Shown: positions 13,915 through 20,786 of the stretch, one piece after another
Layout of the letters: the number at the start of each line of letters is the position of its first letter
Numbering within the stretch: position 1 is the first letter of the stretch
Source: CAYUUR01 sp964510235
GTDB taxonomy: Bacteria > Patescibacteriota > Saccharimonadia > Saccharimonadales > CAYUUR01
Direction: 5' to 3'
Length of the DNA: 24,211 bases
Assembly (NCBI GenBank): GCA_964510235.1
Contig: CAZEBF010000014.1
Location: forward strand, 1 to 24,211
Notes under the pieces: generated by a model
What the model saw: the letters and a program-made list of their open reading frames with translations, nothing else
What the model was told of the DNA's origin: nothing
Database searches by the model: none
Translations under genes and position numbers: made by a program

Positions 13915-15102
13915 TTAAAATTTAGCAACCTTTCCGCCTTTACGCCAGGTTTTAATCGCTTTCTTATACGGTTCGAAGTTCTTAAAAACCCACATATCAG
14001 CCTTGCGACGGATACTCCAGCCAATCCTGCCACTGACAATTTTCCTGCCATCTTGCACAACTGCCCAGCCCGGGCCAACGGTCACAACATAAATTGGATG
14101 CCAAGCCCGGTACAATGTCTGTTGAGTACCACGAGCTTGTGCGATAAAGTTACGGGCCACAAACTTGGCATCATGAATTGCTGTTTGAGCCATGCCGCTG
14201 AACGGAGTTTTGGCATTATCGCCGATTACGTATATGTCTTTATAACTACCCTTTTTAGCACGCGCTCGCAGAAAACTATCAACCACTACCTTGCCACGTT
14301 CGAGCATGAAGACGGATTCGTTTGTAGTATAAAAATCTGGCGGACGACTGCCAGCAGTCCAGACGATCAGATCTGCTGAAATATCACCACTGTCCATACA
14401 AACCTGGCCTTCGTGGCAAGAGTTCACACGGGTATTGAGATGAAGTGCGATCCCCTGAGATACGAGTTTTTTGTGTGCAATATCTGAGGCTTTAGCGTCA
14501 AGTAAGGGCAAAACGCGGTCAGAGCCCTCAATCAAGGTTAATTCTAAGTGTTTTTGTTCACGACCATCTTTCTTGGCTACTAATTCAGCAAAGTAAGGTA
14601 GTTCTGCAACCAGCTCTACGCCAGAAGCACCGCCGCCAATTACAGCAATTTTAATCGTTTTCTTTTTACTACGAAGTAATGCAATTAGTTTATGACGCAG
14701 CACCATAGTGTTGCTTATCGTTGTCATGGTTGAAGTATGTTGCTCCATGCCTTCAATACCAAAGTAATTAGTAACGTTGCCGAGGGCCAGCACGACTTTG
14801 TCGTAGGCATAGACATTACCTGTTTCACTCTCGATACGCTGCATTTTGGGGTCGATCTTGCTGACGGTGTCGAGCACCACACTGACGTTCTTGGCACGGG
14901 CAAAGATTTCTCGCAGAGGTATCACAACCTCCATCGGCGAGCGACCAGTTGCCGTACGATACAGCGCGCCATGATACTCAAAGTTCATCCCCTGACTGAT
15001 CAGTGTGACGTCGATACCACGCTTGTTGGCCAGCTCCAGAGCGGTCTTAACACCCCCAAAGCCACCACCGACCACCACGATATGTAAATGCTTTTTGCTC
15101 AT
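13915..15102 (-). CDS. NDH-2-like FAD-dependent pyridine nucleotide oxidoreductase
   Basis: A 395-residue two-Rossmann flavoprotein (COG1252 type). The FAD motif GGGFGG lies at 12-17, the NAD(P)H motif GGGASG at 156-161, and the second FAD motif IYVIGDNAKTP at 290-300, followed by MAQTAIHDAKFVARN. Type II NADH dehydrogenases carry AQ-x-A-x-(Q/E) there for quinone contact; here the last position is His310. The C-terminal segment is basic and aromatic and could touch the membrane. It should oxidise NADH and reduce a quinone or other acceptor. VKOR follows after two bases. A -10 TATACT (15113-15118) lies ten bases before the ATG with no good -35. Confidence 0.88.
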   Translation of the reverse strand: MSKKHLHIVVVGGGFGGVKTALELANKRGIDVTLISQGMNFEYHGALYRTATGRSPMEVVIPLREIFARAKNVSVVLDTVSKIDPKMQRIESETGNVYAYDKVVLALGNVTNYFGIEGMEQHTSTMTTISNTMVLRHKLIALLRSKKKTIKIAVIGGGASGVELVAELPYFAELVAKKDGREQKHLELTLIEGSDRVLPLLDAKASDIAHKKLVSQGIALHLNTRVNSCHEGQVCMDSGDISADLIVWTAGSRPPDFYTTNESVFMLERGKVVVDSFLRARAKKGSYKDIYVIGDNAKTPFSGMAQTAIHDAKFVARNFIAQARGTQQTLYRAWHPIYVVTVGPGWAVVQDGRKIVSGRIGWSIRRKADMWVFKNFEPYKKAIKTWRKGGKVAKF

Positions 15103-15121
15103 GCTTGTTTATAGTATATCA

Positions 15122-16225
15122 CTACTCATCAGTAGCATCGTCGAAGTCTTCTGAGGGGCCGTCGAGGATCAGAGGTTCTACGGCCGGGCTTGTTTCGGCA
15201 ATTTTGACCACGTCTTTGTCAATTTTTTTGAGTTCTTTATGAGCGCGGTTGTAATGATTGACCGTGGTTCCCAGGCTGTTTCCAAGCTTTTGCATGTAGG
15301 TTTCATAACCGCCGATGTGCCGACCGAGCTCGCCAACCCGTTTTTGAATTTCTTTGGCTTGCTCTTCGATTTGCAAGCTTCTGAGTCCCTGCATAACTGT
15401 CTGTAGATACGCCATGAAACTGGTTGGGCTAACAATGATCACGTGCTTTTCGGCGAATGCGTACTCGATTAAATCACGTGAGTTTGTGGCTGTGGTACCG
15501 ACTTTGTTAATAAGCAAGTCATAGTACAACGATTCGCTAGGAATAAACATGAAGGCAAAATCCATGGTGTTCTCGTTTGGCCGAATATACTTGCTGGTTT
15601 CGTCTATGCGGTTCTTAAGATCAACTTTGAACTTTTTTACAACGGCTTCACGGACAGTTTTGTCTTTTGATTCAATCAGACGATTATAATTCTCTAGACT
15701 AAACTTACTGTCGATTGGCAGTACCTTGCCGTCTTGCAAAAAGATGACTGCATCCACGATCTCGCCGTCATCAAACTTATATTGCATCTGAAAACCGCCT
15801 GGTGGCATGACGTTTTCTAGTACACTCTGCAGATAATATTCTCCTACAACGCCACGCTGTTTTGGGTTCTGTAAAACGTTTTGGAGCATCTTGAGTTCGT
15901 CTGCAACGTCCACTACTCTTTTGTTTGTCTCATCAAGCTTAGTCAGTCTGTTTGTCACGTCAGCAATTATTTTGGCGCTTTGCTGGAACTGCTTTTGAAT
16001 ACTGTCATTCAGCTGCGTTTGCGACTGGTTGAGCTTTTGGTTTATGTTCTCTTGTAAACTTTCCTTCAGCTCACCGACGCCTTTGTTCAAGTTATCTAGG
16101 TCAGTCTTCAGATACTGCGACGCTTGGTCATTCTTGAGTCCCGATAGTTTTTGATTGAGCACAAATATAACTGCGCCAAACCCCAATACGACCGCAACCA
16201 ATAAGACAATTCCCGTGCTATCCAT
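15122..16225 (-). CDS. rmuC: RmuC family DNA recombination protein
   Basis: A 367-residue protein with an N-terminal membrane helix (residues 6-24), a long coiled coil (about 30-110) and the RmuC nuclease-like domain (about 115-330), recognisable by PKQRGVVGEYYLQSVLENVMP, DAVIFLQDGKVLPIDSKFS and FAFMFIPSESLYYDLL. RmuC limits rearrangements at inverted repeats in E. coli (family knowledge). The C-terminus is acidic. A TACAAT -10 candidate (16235-16240) is nine bases before the ATG at 16225 without a convincing -35 or ribosome site. Its stop lies 19 bases before the NDH-2-like gene, so one operon is possible. Confidence 0.93.
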   Translation of the reverse strand: MDSTGIVLLVAVVLGFGAVIFVLNQKLSGLKNDQASQYLKTDLDNLNKGVGELKESLQENINQKLNQSQTQLNDSIQKQFQQSAKIIADVTNRLTKLDETNKRVVDVADELKMLQNVLQNPKQRGVVGEYYLQSVLENVMPPGGFQMQYKFDDGEIVDAVIFLQDGKVLPIDSKFSLENYNRLIESKDKTVREAVVKKFKVDLKNRIDETSKYIRPNENTMDFAFMFIPSESLYYDLLINKVGTTATNSRDLIEYAFAEKHVIIVSPTSFMAYLQTVMQGLRSLQIEEQAKEIQKRVGELGRHIGGYETYMQKLGNSLGTTVNHYNRAHKELKKIDKDVVKIAETSPAVEPLILDGPSEDFDDATDE

Positions 16226-16260
16226 AGTGCCACTATTGTAGCTGGTTTGAGATGCTTATG

Positions 16261-17109
16261 CTACTCGTTCGCGTGGTCGCCGTCTTCTTCATGCTGTTCG
16301 TCTTCGGCATGTTGTTCGGTCTTGGTTTCTTCATCATGACCATGGTCGGCGTCAATATAGCCATGCGCGAGATTGATTGTTATAGCTACAAACACCACTC
16401 CAAACAGCAGCATCAGTGGCTGCCAATCAAGTAACTTCTTCTTTGGAGTAGATTCATGAATATCAGGGATGATATCGCTCATAGCAATGTACAGCAAGAA
16501 ACCGGCGCTTAATCCCAGCAGTACACCAAGTGGTAAGATTTCACTGTTGCCCAATAGATATGTCAAAACAGCTGCCACTGTAGTAGCCAGAGCGCTCAAG
16601 ATATTGACTACAAGTACCTTTTTGCGTGATAAGCCTTTATTCAGCAATAGCCCAAAGTCACCAATCTCTTGTGGTATTTCGTGGGCCGCTACAGCAATTG
16701 TAGTCACAATACCGGTCGGCACACTTATCAAGAATGAAGCCGCGATGGCGACACCATCCAGAATGTTATGCATGGTATCACCGACTATGACGAGGCTGCT
16801 TGATGGGTCGGTTTTACTATCTGCATGTACGTGATGGTGATGGAACCAGTGCAAAAATCGCTCAGCAAAAAAGAAAATGACCACACCAATCAGTGCAGCC
16901 AATAGAACATTATACGGTTCGGTTATCTGTATGCCTTCATGTAGAAGGTCTAGAAATACAGCAGCCAGCAAGGCGCCTGCAGCAAATGGCGTCGCATATT
17001 TGGCCATAGCCTGTGCAGTTGACTGTTTACGAATCAAAAAAATACCTCCGAGCAGCGACACAACGCCGCCGAGCAACGAAAATACAAGAACATATCCTAG
17101 TGATGACAT
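16261..17109 (-). CDS. ZIP family metal transporter
   Basis: A 282-residue transporter with about eight helices. ZIP motifs are HNILDG (114-119) and HEIPQE (143-148), the binuclear metal site of TM4 and TM5. A His-rich loop HHHHVH (90-95) and a His/Asp/Glu-rich tail (251-282) should collect zinc or iron. The start at 17109 is chosen because an AGGAG ribosome site sits just upstream and the protein then begins with the first helix; a longer frame to 17223 would run over the promoter of the divergent regulator. Zinc uptake under control of that Fur/Zur protein is likely (inference from context). Confidence 0.93.
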   Translation of the reverse strand: MSSLGYVLVFSLLGGVVSLLGGIFLIRKQSTAQAMAKYATPFAAGALLAAVFLDLLHEGIQITEPYNVLLAALIGVVIFFFAERFLHWFHHHHVHADSKTDPSSSLVIVGDTMHNILDGVAIAASFLISVPTGIVTTIAVAAHEIPQEIGDFGLLLNKGLSRKKVLVVNILSALATTVAAVLTYLLGNSEILPLGVLLGLSAGFLLYIAMSDIIPDIHESTPKKKLLDWQPLMLLFGVVFVAITINLAHGYIDADHGHDEETKTEQHAEDEQHEEDGDHANE

Positions 17110-17127
17110 ATTTTTCTCCTTACAACA

Positions 17128-17156
17128 ATCATAGTGTGAGTTTGTCGGTTTTGCAA
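17128..17156 (-). promoter_or_regulatory. ZIP transporter promoter sharing its -35 with fur
   Basis: On the minus strand, -35 TTGCAA (17151-17156), 17-base spacer, -10 TATGAT (17128-17133). Transcript start is near 17121, leaving about 12 leader bases with the AGGAG site. TTGCAA is its own reverse complement and also serves the divergent gene. Confidence 0.6.
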
Positions 17157-17178
17157 ATGTGTCGCAGTTTTGTATACT
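17151..17178 (+). promoter_or_regulatory. Fur-family regulator promoter, predicted leaderless
   Basis: -35 TTGCAA (17151-17156), 16-base spacer, -10 TATACT (17173-17178), then seven bases to ATG 17186. A direct repeat TGTCG-(n)-GTTTTG lies at 17143-17153 and 17160-17172 across both promoters and could be an operator (speculative). Confidence 0.6.
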
Positions 17179-17185
17179 ATTGCCT

Positions 17186-17614
17186 ATGCTTAACTCAGAA
17201 CAACAGTTGGTCAAGACGCTCAAAGATAGCGGTTACAGCTCAACAACAACCCGTCGAGCGATTTTTGCTGCACTGACTCGTGTGGAATCTCTGACTATGC
17301 CAGAGCTTGTAAAATCTATTGGTAACAGCGTTGATCGTGCAAGTATCTATCGGACAATTGATTTGTTTGAACGGCTTGGAATAGTTCAGCGAGTGCAAAT
17401 TGGCTGGAAGTATCGCCTGGAACTAAGCGATACGTTTAGCCCCCATCATCATCATATTCATTGCTTGTCTTGTGGTAAGATCACCTCTCTCAAAGAAGAG
17501 GCTGCAATCGAGCAGCACATTCATCACCTGGCCGCCGCCAATGGTTTTAAGCTCACAGCTCATCAGTTAGAACTGTCTGGCACCTGTCAAAACTGCCAAC
17601 AAAAGCAAAAATGA
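17186..17614 (+). CDS. Fur/Zur family metal-responsive repressor
   Basis: A 142-residue regulator of normal length. Winged-helix DNA-binding domain at 1-80, with the recognition-helix region NSVDRASIYRTIDLFERLG (48-66). The dimerisation and metal domain has HHHHIHC (87-93), Cys96, and the C-terminal pair Cys134/Cys137, forming the structural zinc site CxxC...CxxC. The divergent ZIP gene makes Zur (zinc) the best guess, but Fur or another branch cannot be excluded. ATG 17186 lies seven bases after the -10 box; an upstream in-frame ATG at 17159 falls before the transcript start. Autoregulation through the shared promoter region is plausible. Confidence 0.92.
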   Translation: MLNSEQQLVKTLKDSGYSSTTTRRAIFAALTRVESLTMPELVKSIGNSVDRASIYRTIDLFERLGIVQRVQIGWKYRLELSDTFSPHHHHIHCLSCGKITSLKEEAAIEQHIHHLAAANGFKLTAHQLELSGTCQNCQQKQK

Positions 17615-17636
17615 ACCGGGCGTCTATGCCCGGTTC
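17613..17636 (-). terminator. Hairpin terminator for the PAP2 transcript
   Basis: A perfect nine-base stem GAACCGGGC / GCCCGGTTC with a six-base loop. On the minus strand it is followed by ATTTTTGCTTTT, a usable U-rich tract, so it should stop the PAP2 transcript. On the plus strand it begins in the fur stop codon but lacks a T run. Confidence 0.65.
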
Positions 17637-17639
17637 TCA

Positions 17640-17658
17640 TGGAAGTCTCTCACTTCCA
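17640..17658. other. Second hairpin beside the terminator
   Basis: Seven-base stem TGGAAGT / ACTTCCA with loop CTCTC, four bases from the first hairpin. It has no T run on either side. It may be a 3'-UTR stabilising structure; no RNA family recognised. Confidence 0.5.
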
Positions 17659-17705
17659 CTCCTAGCATAAGCTCAATCTCGGGCCGCTTCAAGTCTTGTT
17701 TTTCA

Positions 17706-18299
17706 TCAGTTTTGTTTCAGAGGATACAGCTTTTGAACCAGTCTTACTGCTATAAAGCCAATCAATGCTCCACCAACGATATCCAGTGGTGCGTGTACAC
17801 CTAGACCAATACGAGACAATGCCACGATAGCCGCAAGGCCGGCCAGAAGCCACCGACCTGAGCGTGGAAATACCGTCCAAAGCACCAACGCCATACATAC
17901 AGCAATGGCTGTGTGACCTGACGGGTAACCATACCCAGAAGCTAGTTTGTCATAATGAGTAATCGCCTCGAGCGCATCAAAAGGTCGTGGTCGGGCTACT
18001 AATAACTTGAGCAGCACCGTTGATACAATCGCTAAACCCCCAGACAGGGCTAGCTGTAATGCCGCCCGTCGCTGCTTTGCCGCAAATGCCACAACCACAC
18101 TCACCAACCACATGGCTAGGCTGCCAAGTTGTGTAAGTATCAGTAGAACAGGATTAAATGGCTGTAAAATGCGGTAGAGAACATCAAACACCGCCTGCTC
18201 CGGTGAACTCATGCGTAGATTAGCAGCCACAATTGTTGTTACAATTAGTAACGCCAGGCTCAGCCATATCAAAGGAATAGATCGAGAATACTTCTTCAT
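17706..18299 (-). CDS. PAP2 superfamily membrane phosphatase
   Basis: A 197-residue, roughly six-helix protein carrying the three phosphatase motifs: K-x6-RP as KLLVARPRP (Lys98, Arg103, Pro104 onward), PSGH (126-129) and SR-x5-H-x3-D as SRIGLGVHAPLD (Arg163, His169, Asp173). All catalytic residues are present. Family members remove phosphate from undecaprenyl diphosphate, phosphatidic acid or phosphatidylglycerophosphate outside the membrane. A lipid-kinase-like gene lies close by (18899), which suits a lipid-phosphate role but does not prove it. A TATACT lies 13 bases before the ATG; no ribosome site is evident. It ends at the hairpin region 17613-17658. Confidence 0.92.
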   Translation of the reverse strand: MKKYSRSIPLIWLSLALLIVTTIVAANLRMSSPEQAVFDVLYRILQPFNPVLLILTQLGSLAMWLVSVVVAFAAKQRRAALQLALSGGLAIVSTVLLKLLVARPRPFDALEAITHYDKLASGYGYPSGHTAIAVCMALVLWTVFPRSGRWLLAGLAAIVALSRIGLGVHAPLDIVGGALIGFIAVRLVQKLYPLKQN

Positions 18300-18320
18300 A
18301 GTGTTAAAGCTTAGTATACC

Positions 18321-18869
18321 TCACGATACAAAACGATTGTTGGCGATATAAAACCGTAGCGGTTGATCAACCGCCATGCTAATACCCCGTCGCGGCGATG
18401 AAATAATTGCCCCTGGCTTCAGTACTTGTCGCAGGGTTATACCAGTCTGTGCGAGCGACTTACCACTATGTTCTTTTGTAATACCAAGAGCCTGAACCAG
18501 TTTGGCGGGCCCATTAGTCAGAGTGTGAACATCTGATCGGCCTCTTCGCTGTTTCATCAATTCCAGACCGACAGTCGGCTCAAGCGCACGAATTAACACC
18601 GCCTGGCCTTCCCCGTCTGGACCCGTAACAATATTGAAACAGTGGTGCATTCCATACGTAAAGTAAACATATGTATGACCACCGCTCAAAAACATGGCGG
18701 CGTTTCGCTTAGTTTTGCCCTTGAATGCATGACTAGCAGCATCATCTACGGTATATGCTTCTGTCTCGACAATAATGCCTCCCGCATTTCCCTCAGGAGA
18801 TTGATGGACCAGTTCGCAACCCAAAAGCTGATTGGCAGTAGTTATTGCATCCTTAAATGTCACGCTCAT
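18321..18869 (-). CDS. mpg: 3-methyladenine DNA glycosylase (AAG/MPG family)
   Basis: A 182-residue base-excision repair enzyme that removes alkylated purines. It shows the AAG pattern GIIVETEAY (31-39; the first Glu is the catalytic position in the family), DAASHAFKGKTKRNAAMF, YVYFTYGMHHCFNIV (67-81) and the late TNGPAKL segment. The start at 18869 (MSVTFKD) is preferred over the longer frame from 18920 because the promoter -10 ends eight bases before it and the extra residues do not match the family. It is divergent from the lipid kinase, with 29 bases between the start codons. Confidence 0.93.
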   Translation of the reverse strand: MSVTFKDAITTANQLLGCELVHQSPEGNAGGIIVETEAYTVDDAASHAFKGKTKRNAAMFLSGGHTYVYFTYGMHHCFNIVTGPDGEGQAVLIRALEPTVGLELMKQRRGRSDVHTLTNGPAKLVQALGITKEHSGKSLAQTGITLRQVLKPGAIISSPRRGISMAVDQPLRFYIANNRFVS

Positions 18870-18877
18870 GCTAGAGT

Positions 18878-18906
18878 ATTGTAGAGAAGCCTCACCACAT
18901 GAACAA
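18878..18906 (-). promoter_or_regulatory. mpg promoter, predicted leaderless
   Basis: On the minus strand, -35 TTGTTC (18901-18906), 17-base spacer, -10 TACAAT (18878-18883), then eight bases to ATG 18869. The -35 overlaps the start codon region of the divergent gene at 18899. Confidence 0.55.
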
Positions 18907-19798
18907 ATCACCATACACATCTATTGTCATCATCTTTAACCCTAATAGCACCAGTGGTTTGGCAGAAACTAAGGCCCAACGTTTAGAGCAGCGCTTGGCA
19001 AGGCGTGATTTGGCACCAATAACATTGCATGCAACTGAATACGCCGGCCACGCTGAAGAGCTGGCTTACGAGGCTGCCAAAAAACGTAACCATACACTCA
19101 TTGTGTCAGTCAGCGGCGATGGTGGTTATAACGAAGTAATCAACGGCGCCAAGAAAGCTGATCACCAGACTGGTCACAAAACGGTGTGCGCAATTCTGGC
19201 GGCTGGTAACGCTAACGATCACCGCCGCAGCGTCCGCAAGCAACCACTCAGTCGAGCAATTACCAAAGCCGAACCCGAAGCAGTAGACATACTTAAACTC
19301 ACCGCACGGTTTGGAAAAACTACATTCGTACGCTATGCTCACTCGTACATTGGACTAGGCCTCACCAGCCACGTTGCGGCCGAGCTAAACCAGGCTCGAC
19401 TCACCCGTTTTCGTGAAATGATGATTGTAATCCGCGCCTTCTTTAACTTCGAGCCACTGCGAGTTGAGTTCGTTAACGACCGTGTTCGCAAAATCGACAG
19501 TATTGTCTTTGCCAACATTCATCAGATGGCCAAAGTTGTTCGCATGGGCAAAAAAACCAATCTCAAAAATGGCATGTTCAAAGTTGTTATTTTGCCACAC
19601 CAGAGTCGCTTCAAACTTATATATACTGTCATCAAAATTGCTATCTTTGGCGTTCGTAAGCCGATCCAACGTGAAGCTGTTGGCTTCAAAATACCTAACA
19701 GCGAGCTTGTGCACCTTGATGGCGAGATCCAAAAGTTACCGGGCGGCTCAATCATCACTGTAGAGTGTGAGCCCGGTGGTTTGCTAACTGTACGTTAG
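18899..19798 (+). CDS. Diacylglycerol kinase / lipid kinase family protein
   Basis: A 299-residue protein of the DagK/YegS catalytic family. The N-terminal domain has IIFNPNSTSG (11-20), the nucleotide loop SGDGGYNEVING (72-83) and AAGNANDHRR (101-110); the usual family forms are GDGTxNEV and GTxNDFAR, so both loops deviate slightly. The C-terminal beta-sandwich ends with VHLDGEIQ, the family's DGE motif. It should phosphorylate diacylglycerol, sphingosine-like or prenyl substrates at the membrane. No ribosome site is seen; a weak TATTGT (18877-18882) could be the -10. It shares its upstream region with the DNA glycosylase. Confidence 0.87.
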   Translation: MNKSPYTSIVIIFNPNSTSGLAETKAQRLEQRLARRDLAPITLHATEYAGHAEELAYEAAKKRNHTLIVSVSGDGGYNEVINGAKKADHQTGHKTVCAILAAGNANDHRRSVRKQPLSRAITKAEPEAVDILKLTARFGKTTFVRYAHSYIGLGLTSHVAAELNQARLTRFREMMIVIRAFFNFEPLRVEFVNDRVRKIDSIVFANIHQMAKVVRMGKKTNLKNGMFKVVILPHQSRFKLIYTVIKIAIFGVRKPIQREAVGFKIPNSELVHLDGEIQKLPGGSIITVECEPGGLLTVR

Positions 19799-19849
19799 TT
19801 GTTAATTCTAAGTTGCCAACGTAAGCTATATATAAACCAAGGAGAAACT

Positions 19850-20227
19850 ATGGACCAATCACTCATCAACCTCATGCTCGCCCTAGCGGCCAACGAACTA
19901 ATTCATAACGTACTTGAGGTGCAGAATATGCGTGATAAACTAAAGCGCCTGTCTACCTATATGGCCGGTAAATCATACAAAGAGATTCCGCTAAACATAG
20001 ACACTAGACTGAAATCATATGGCCTATCTTTCACTATATTTATTGTGGTTGTTGGGGCGCTCTTTGCTTTCTTTAGCTGGCTTTCGTTATCACCAGACAC
20101 AGCCGTCAAGACGGTAATTGTTTTGCTTGTCTTGTCATACGCTGCTACTGCCGTGACAGTCGATCAGTTCCACGTTGATATAGAGAAGATAACCAAGCCG
20201 TTCAAGAAAAAAGTTGACAGCAAATAA
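19850..20227 (+). CDS. Small two-helix membrane protein, unknown function
   Basis: A 125-residue protein. Residues 1-50 are amphipathic and charged, two membrane helices follow (about 57-77 and 84-102), and a basic tail KPFKKKVDSK ends it. The start at 19850 is set by a good AAGGAG site (19839-19844); an in-frame ATG at 19799 directly abutting the previous stop would add residues without a ribosome site. It may be co-transcribed with the lipid kinase 51 bases upstream. Its TAA is directly followed by the stop of the convergent gene with no base between. I recognise no family. Confidence 0.72.
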   Translation: MDQSLINLMLALAANELIHNVLEVQNMRDKLKRLSTYMAGKSYKEIPLNIDTRLKSYGLSFTIFIVVVGALFAFFSWLSLSPDTAVKTVIVLLVLSYAATAVTVDQFHVDIEKITKPFKKKVDSK

Positions 20228-20755
20228 CTACGGCGATAAAACTTGACCCGTTAGCATGGCAATCAGCATAAGTGCCGCCATTACGGCCATCACCAAGTCT
20301 TCTAACAGAGTAACGGTTGATAACGGGAGTTTGATGATACCGCCCAAGCATGCACAGTGAAATGTTGGCCCCCGCTGAGCCAAACCCTTAGCGACGCCGT
20401 AAGCTCCAATCAGCATTATCGCTAGCGTCAAACTATCGCGCAGAACTGGCACCACATCCAAGATATAAGCAACGCCTAAACTGATTTCAATAAACGGGTA
20501 CAGGTACGTGTACAGCTTGTATCGTTTGCCAATGATATCGTAGCGTGGGAACATCATCACGAACATTTCGTAGCCGATGAGTTTGAAGCTACCAAATACT
20601 AGGAAAAAGCCACCCATGAACCAACGCATCCATGCCGTCCAATGAAACTCGAGGTTTGTGCTCATCAAGGTTGCCGCGAGCGCCAACAAGATAAAAATTG
20701 CAAACAGTTTGGCGTATTCTTTTTTGCTCGACTCTGTTTTTTGATGATGCTGCAT
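20228..20755 (-). CDS. MauE/DoxX-like redox-associated membrane protein
   Basis: A 175-residue protein with four helices (about 14-31, 43-60, 86-102, 108-125) plus a C-terminal one (147-168). The cysteine motif HCACLGG (133-139) followed by KLPLSTVTLLEDL matches the MauE/DoxX-type pattern in which a C-x-C pair faces the outside and supports disulfide or metal-centre formation. It could work with the VKOR system here (inference). TACAAT (20763-20768) ends seven bases before the ATG at 20755 and there is no ribosome site, so a leaderless message is likely, although the -35 is poor. Confidence 0.8.
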   Translation of the reverse strand: MQHHQKTESSKKEYAKLFAIFILLALAATLMSTNLEFHWTAWMRWFMGGFFLVFGSFKLIGYEMFVMMFPRYDIIGKRYKLYTYLYPFIEISLGVAYILDVVPVLRDSLTLAIMLIGAYGVAKGLAQRGPTFHCACLGGIIKLPLSTVTLLEDLVMAVMAALMLIAMLTGQVLSP

Positions 20756-20786
20756 AGTATGTATTGTAGCTTAGGCACGTAGCTGA

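Noticed and set aside
17110..17223. N-terminal extension of the ZIP transporter with extra cysteines
   Set aside because: It would run over the divergent promoters and the ATG at 17109 has a strong ribosome site directly upstream.
17615..17705. Possible tRNA or small structured RNA gene between fur and PAP2
   Set aside because: The two hairpins do not form a cloverleaf and no T-loop or acceptor pairing could be found.
18870..18920. N-terminal extension of the DNA glycosylase
   Set aside because: The extra residues would require transcription from inside the lipid kinase gene and do not match the family; the -10 box lies within this stretch.
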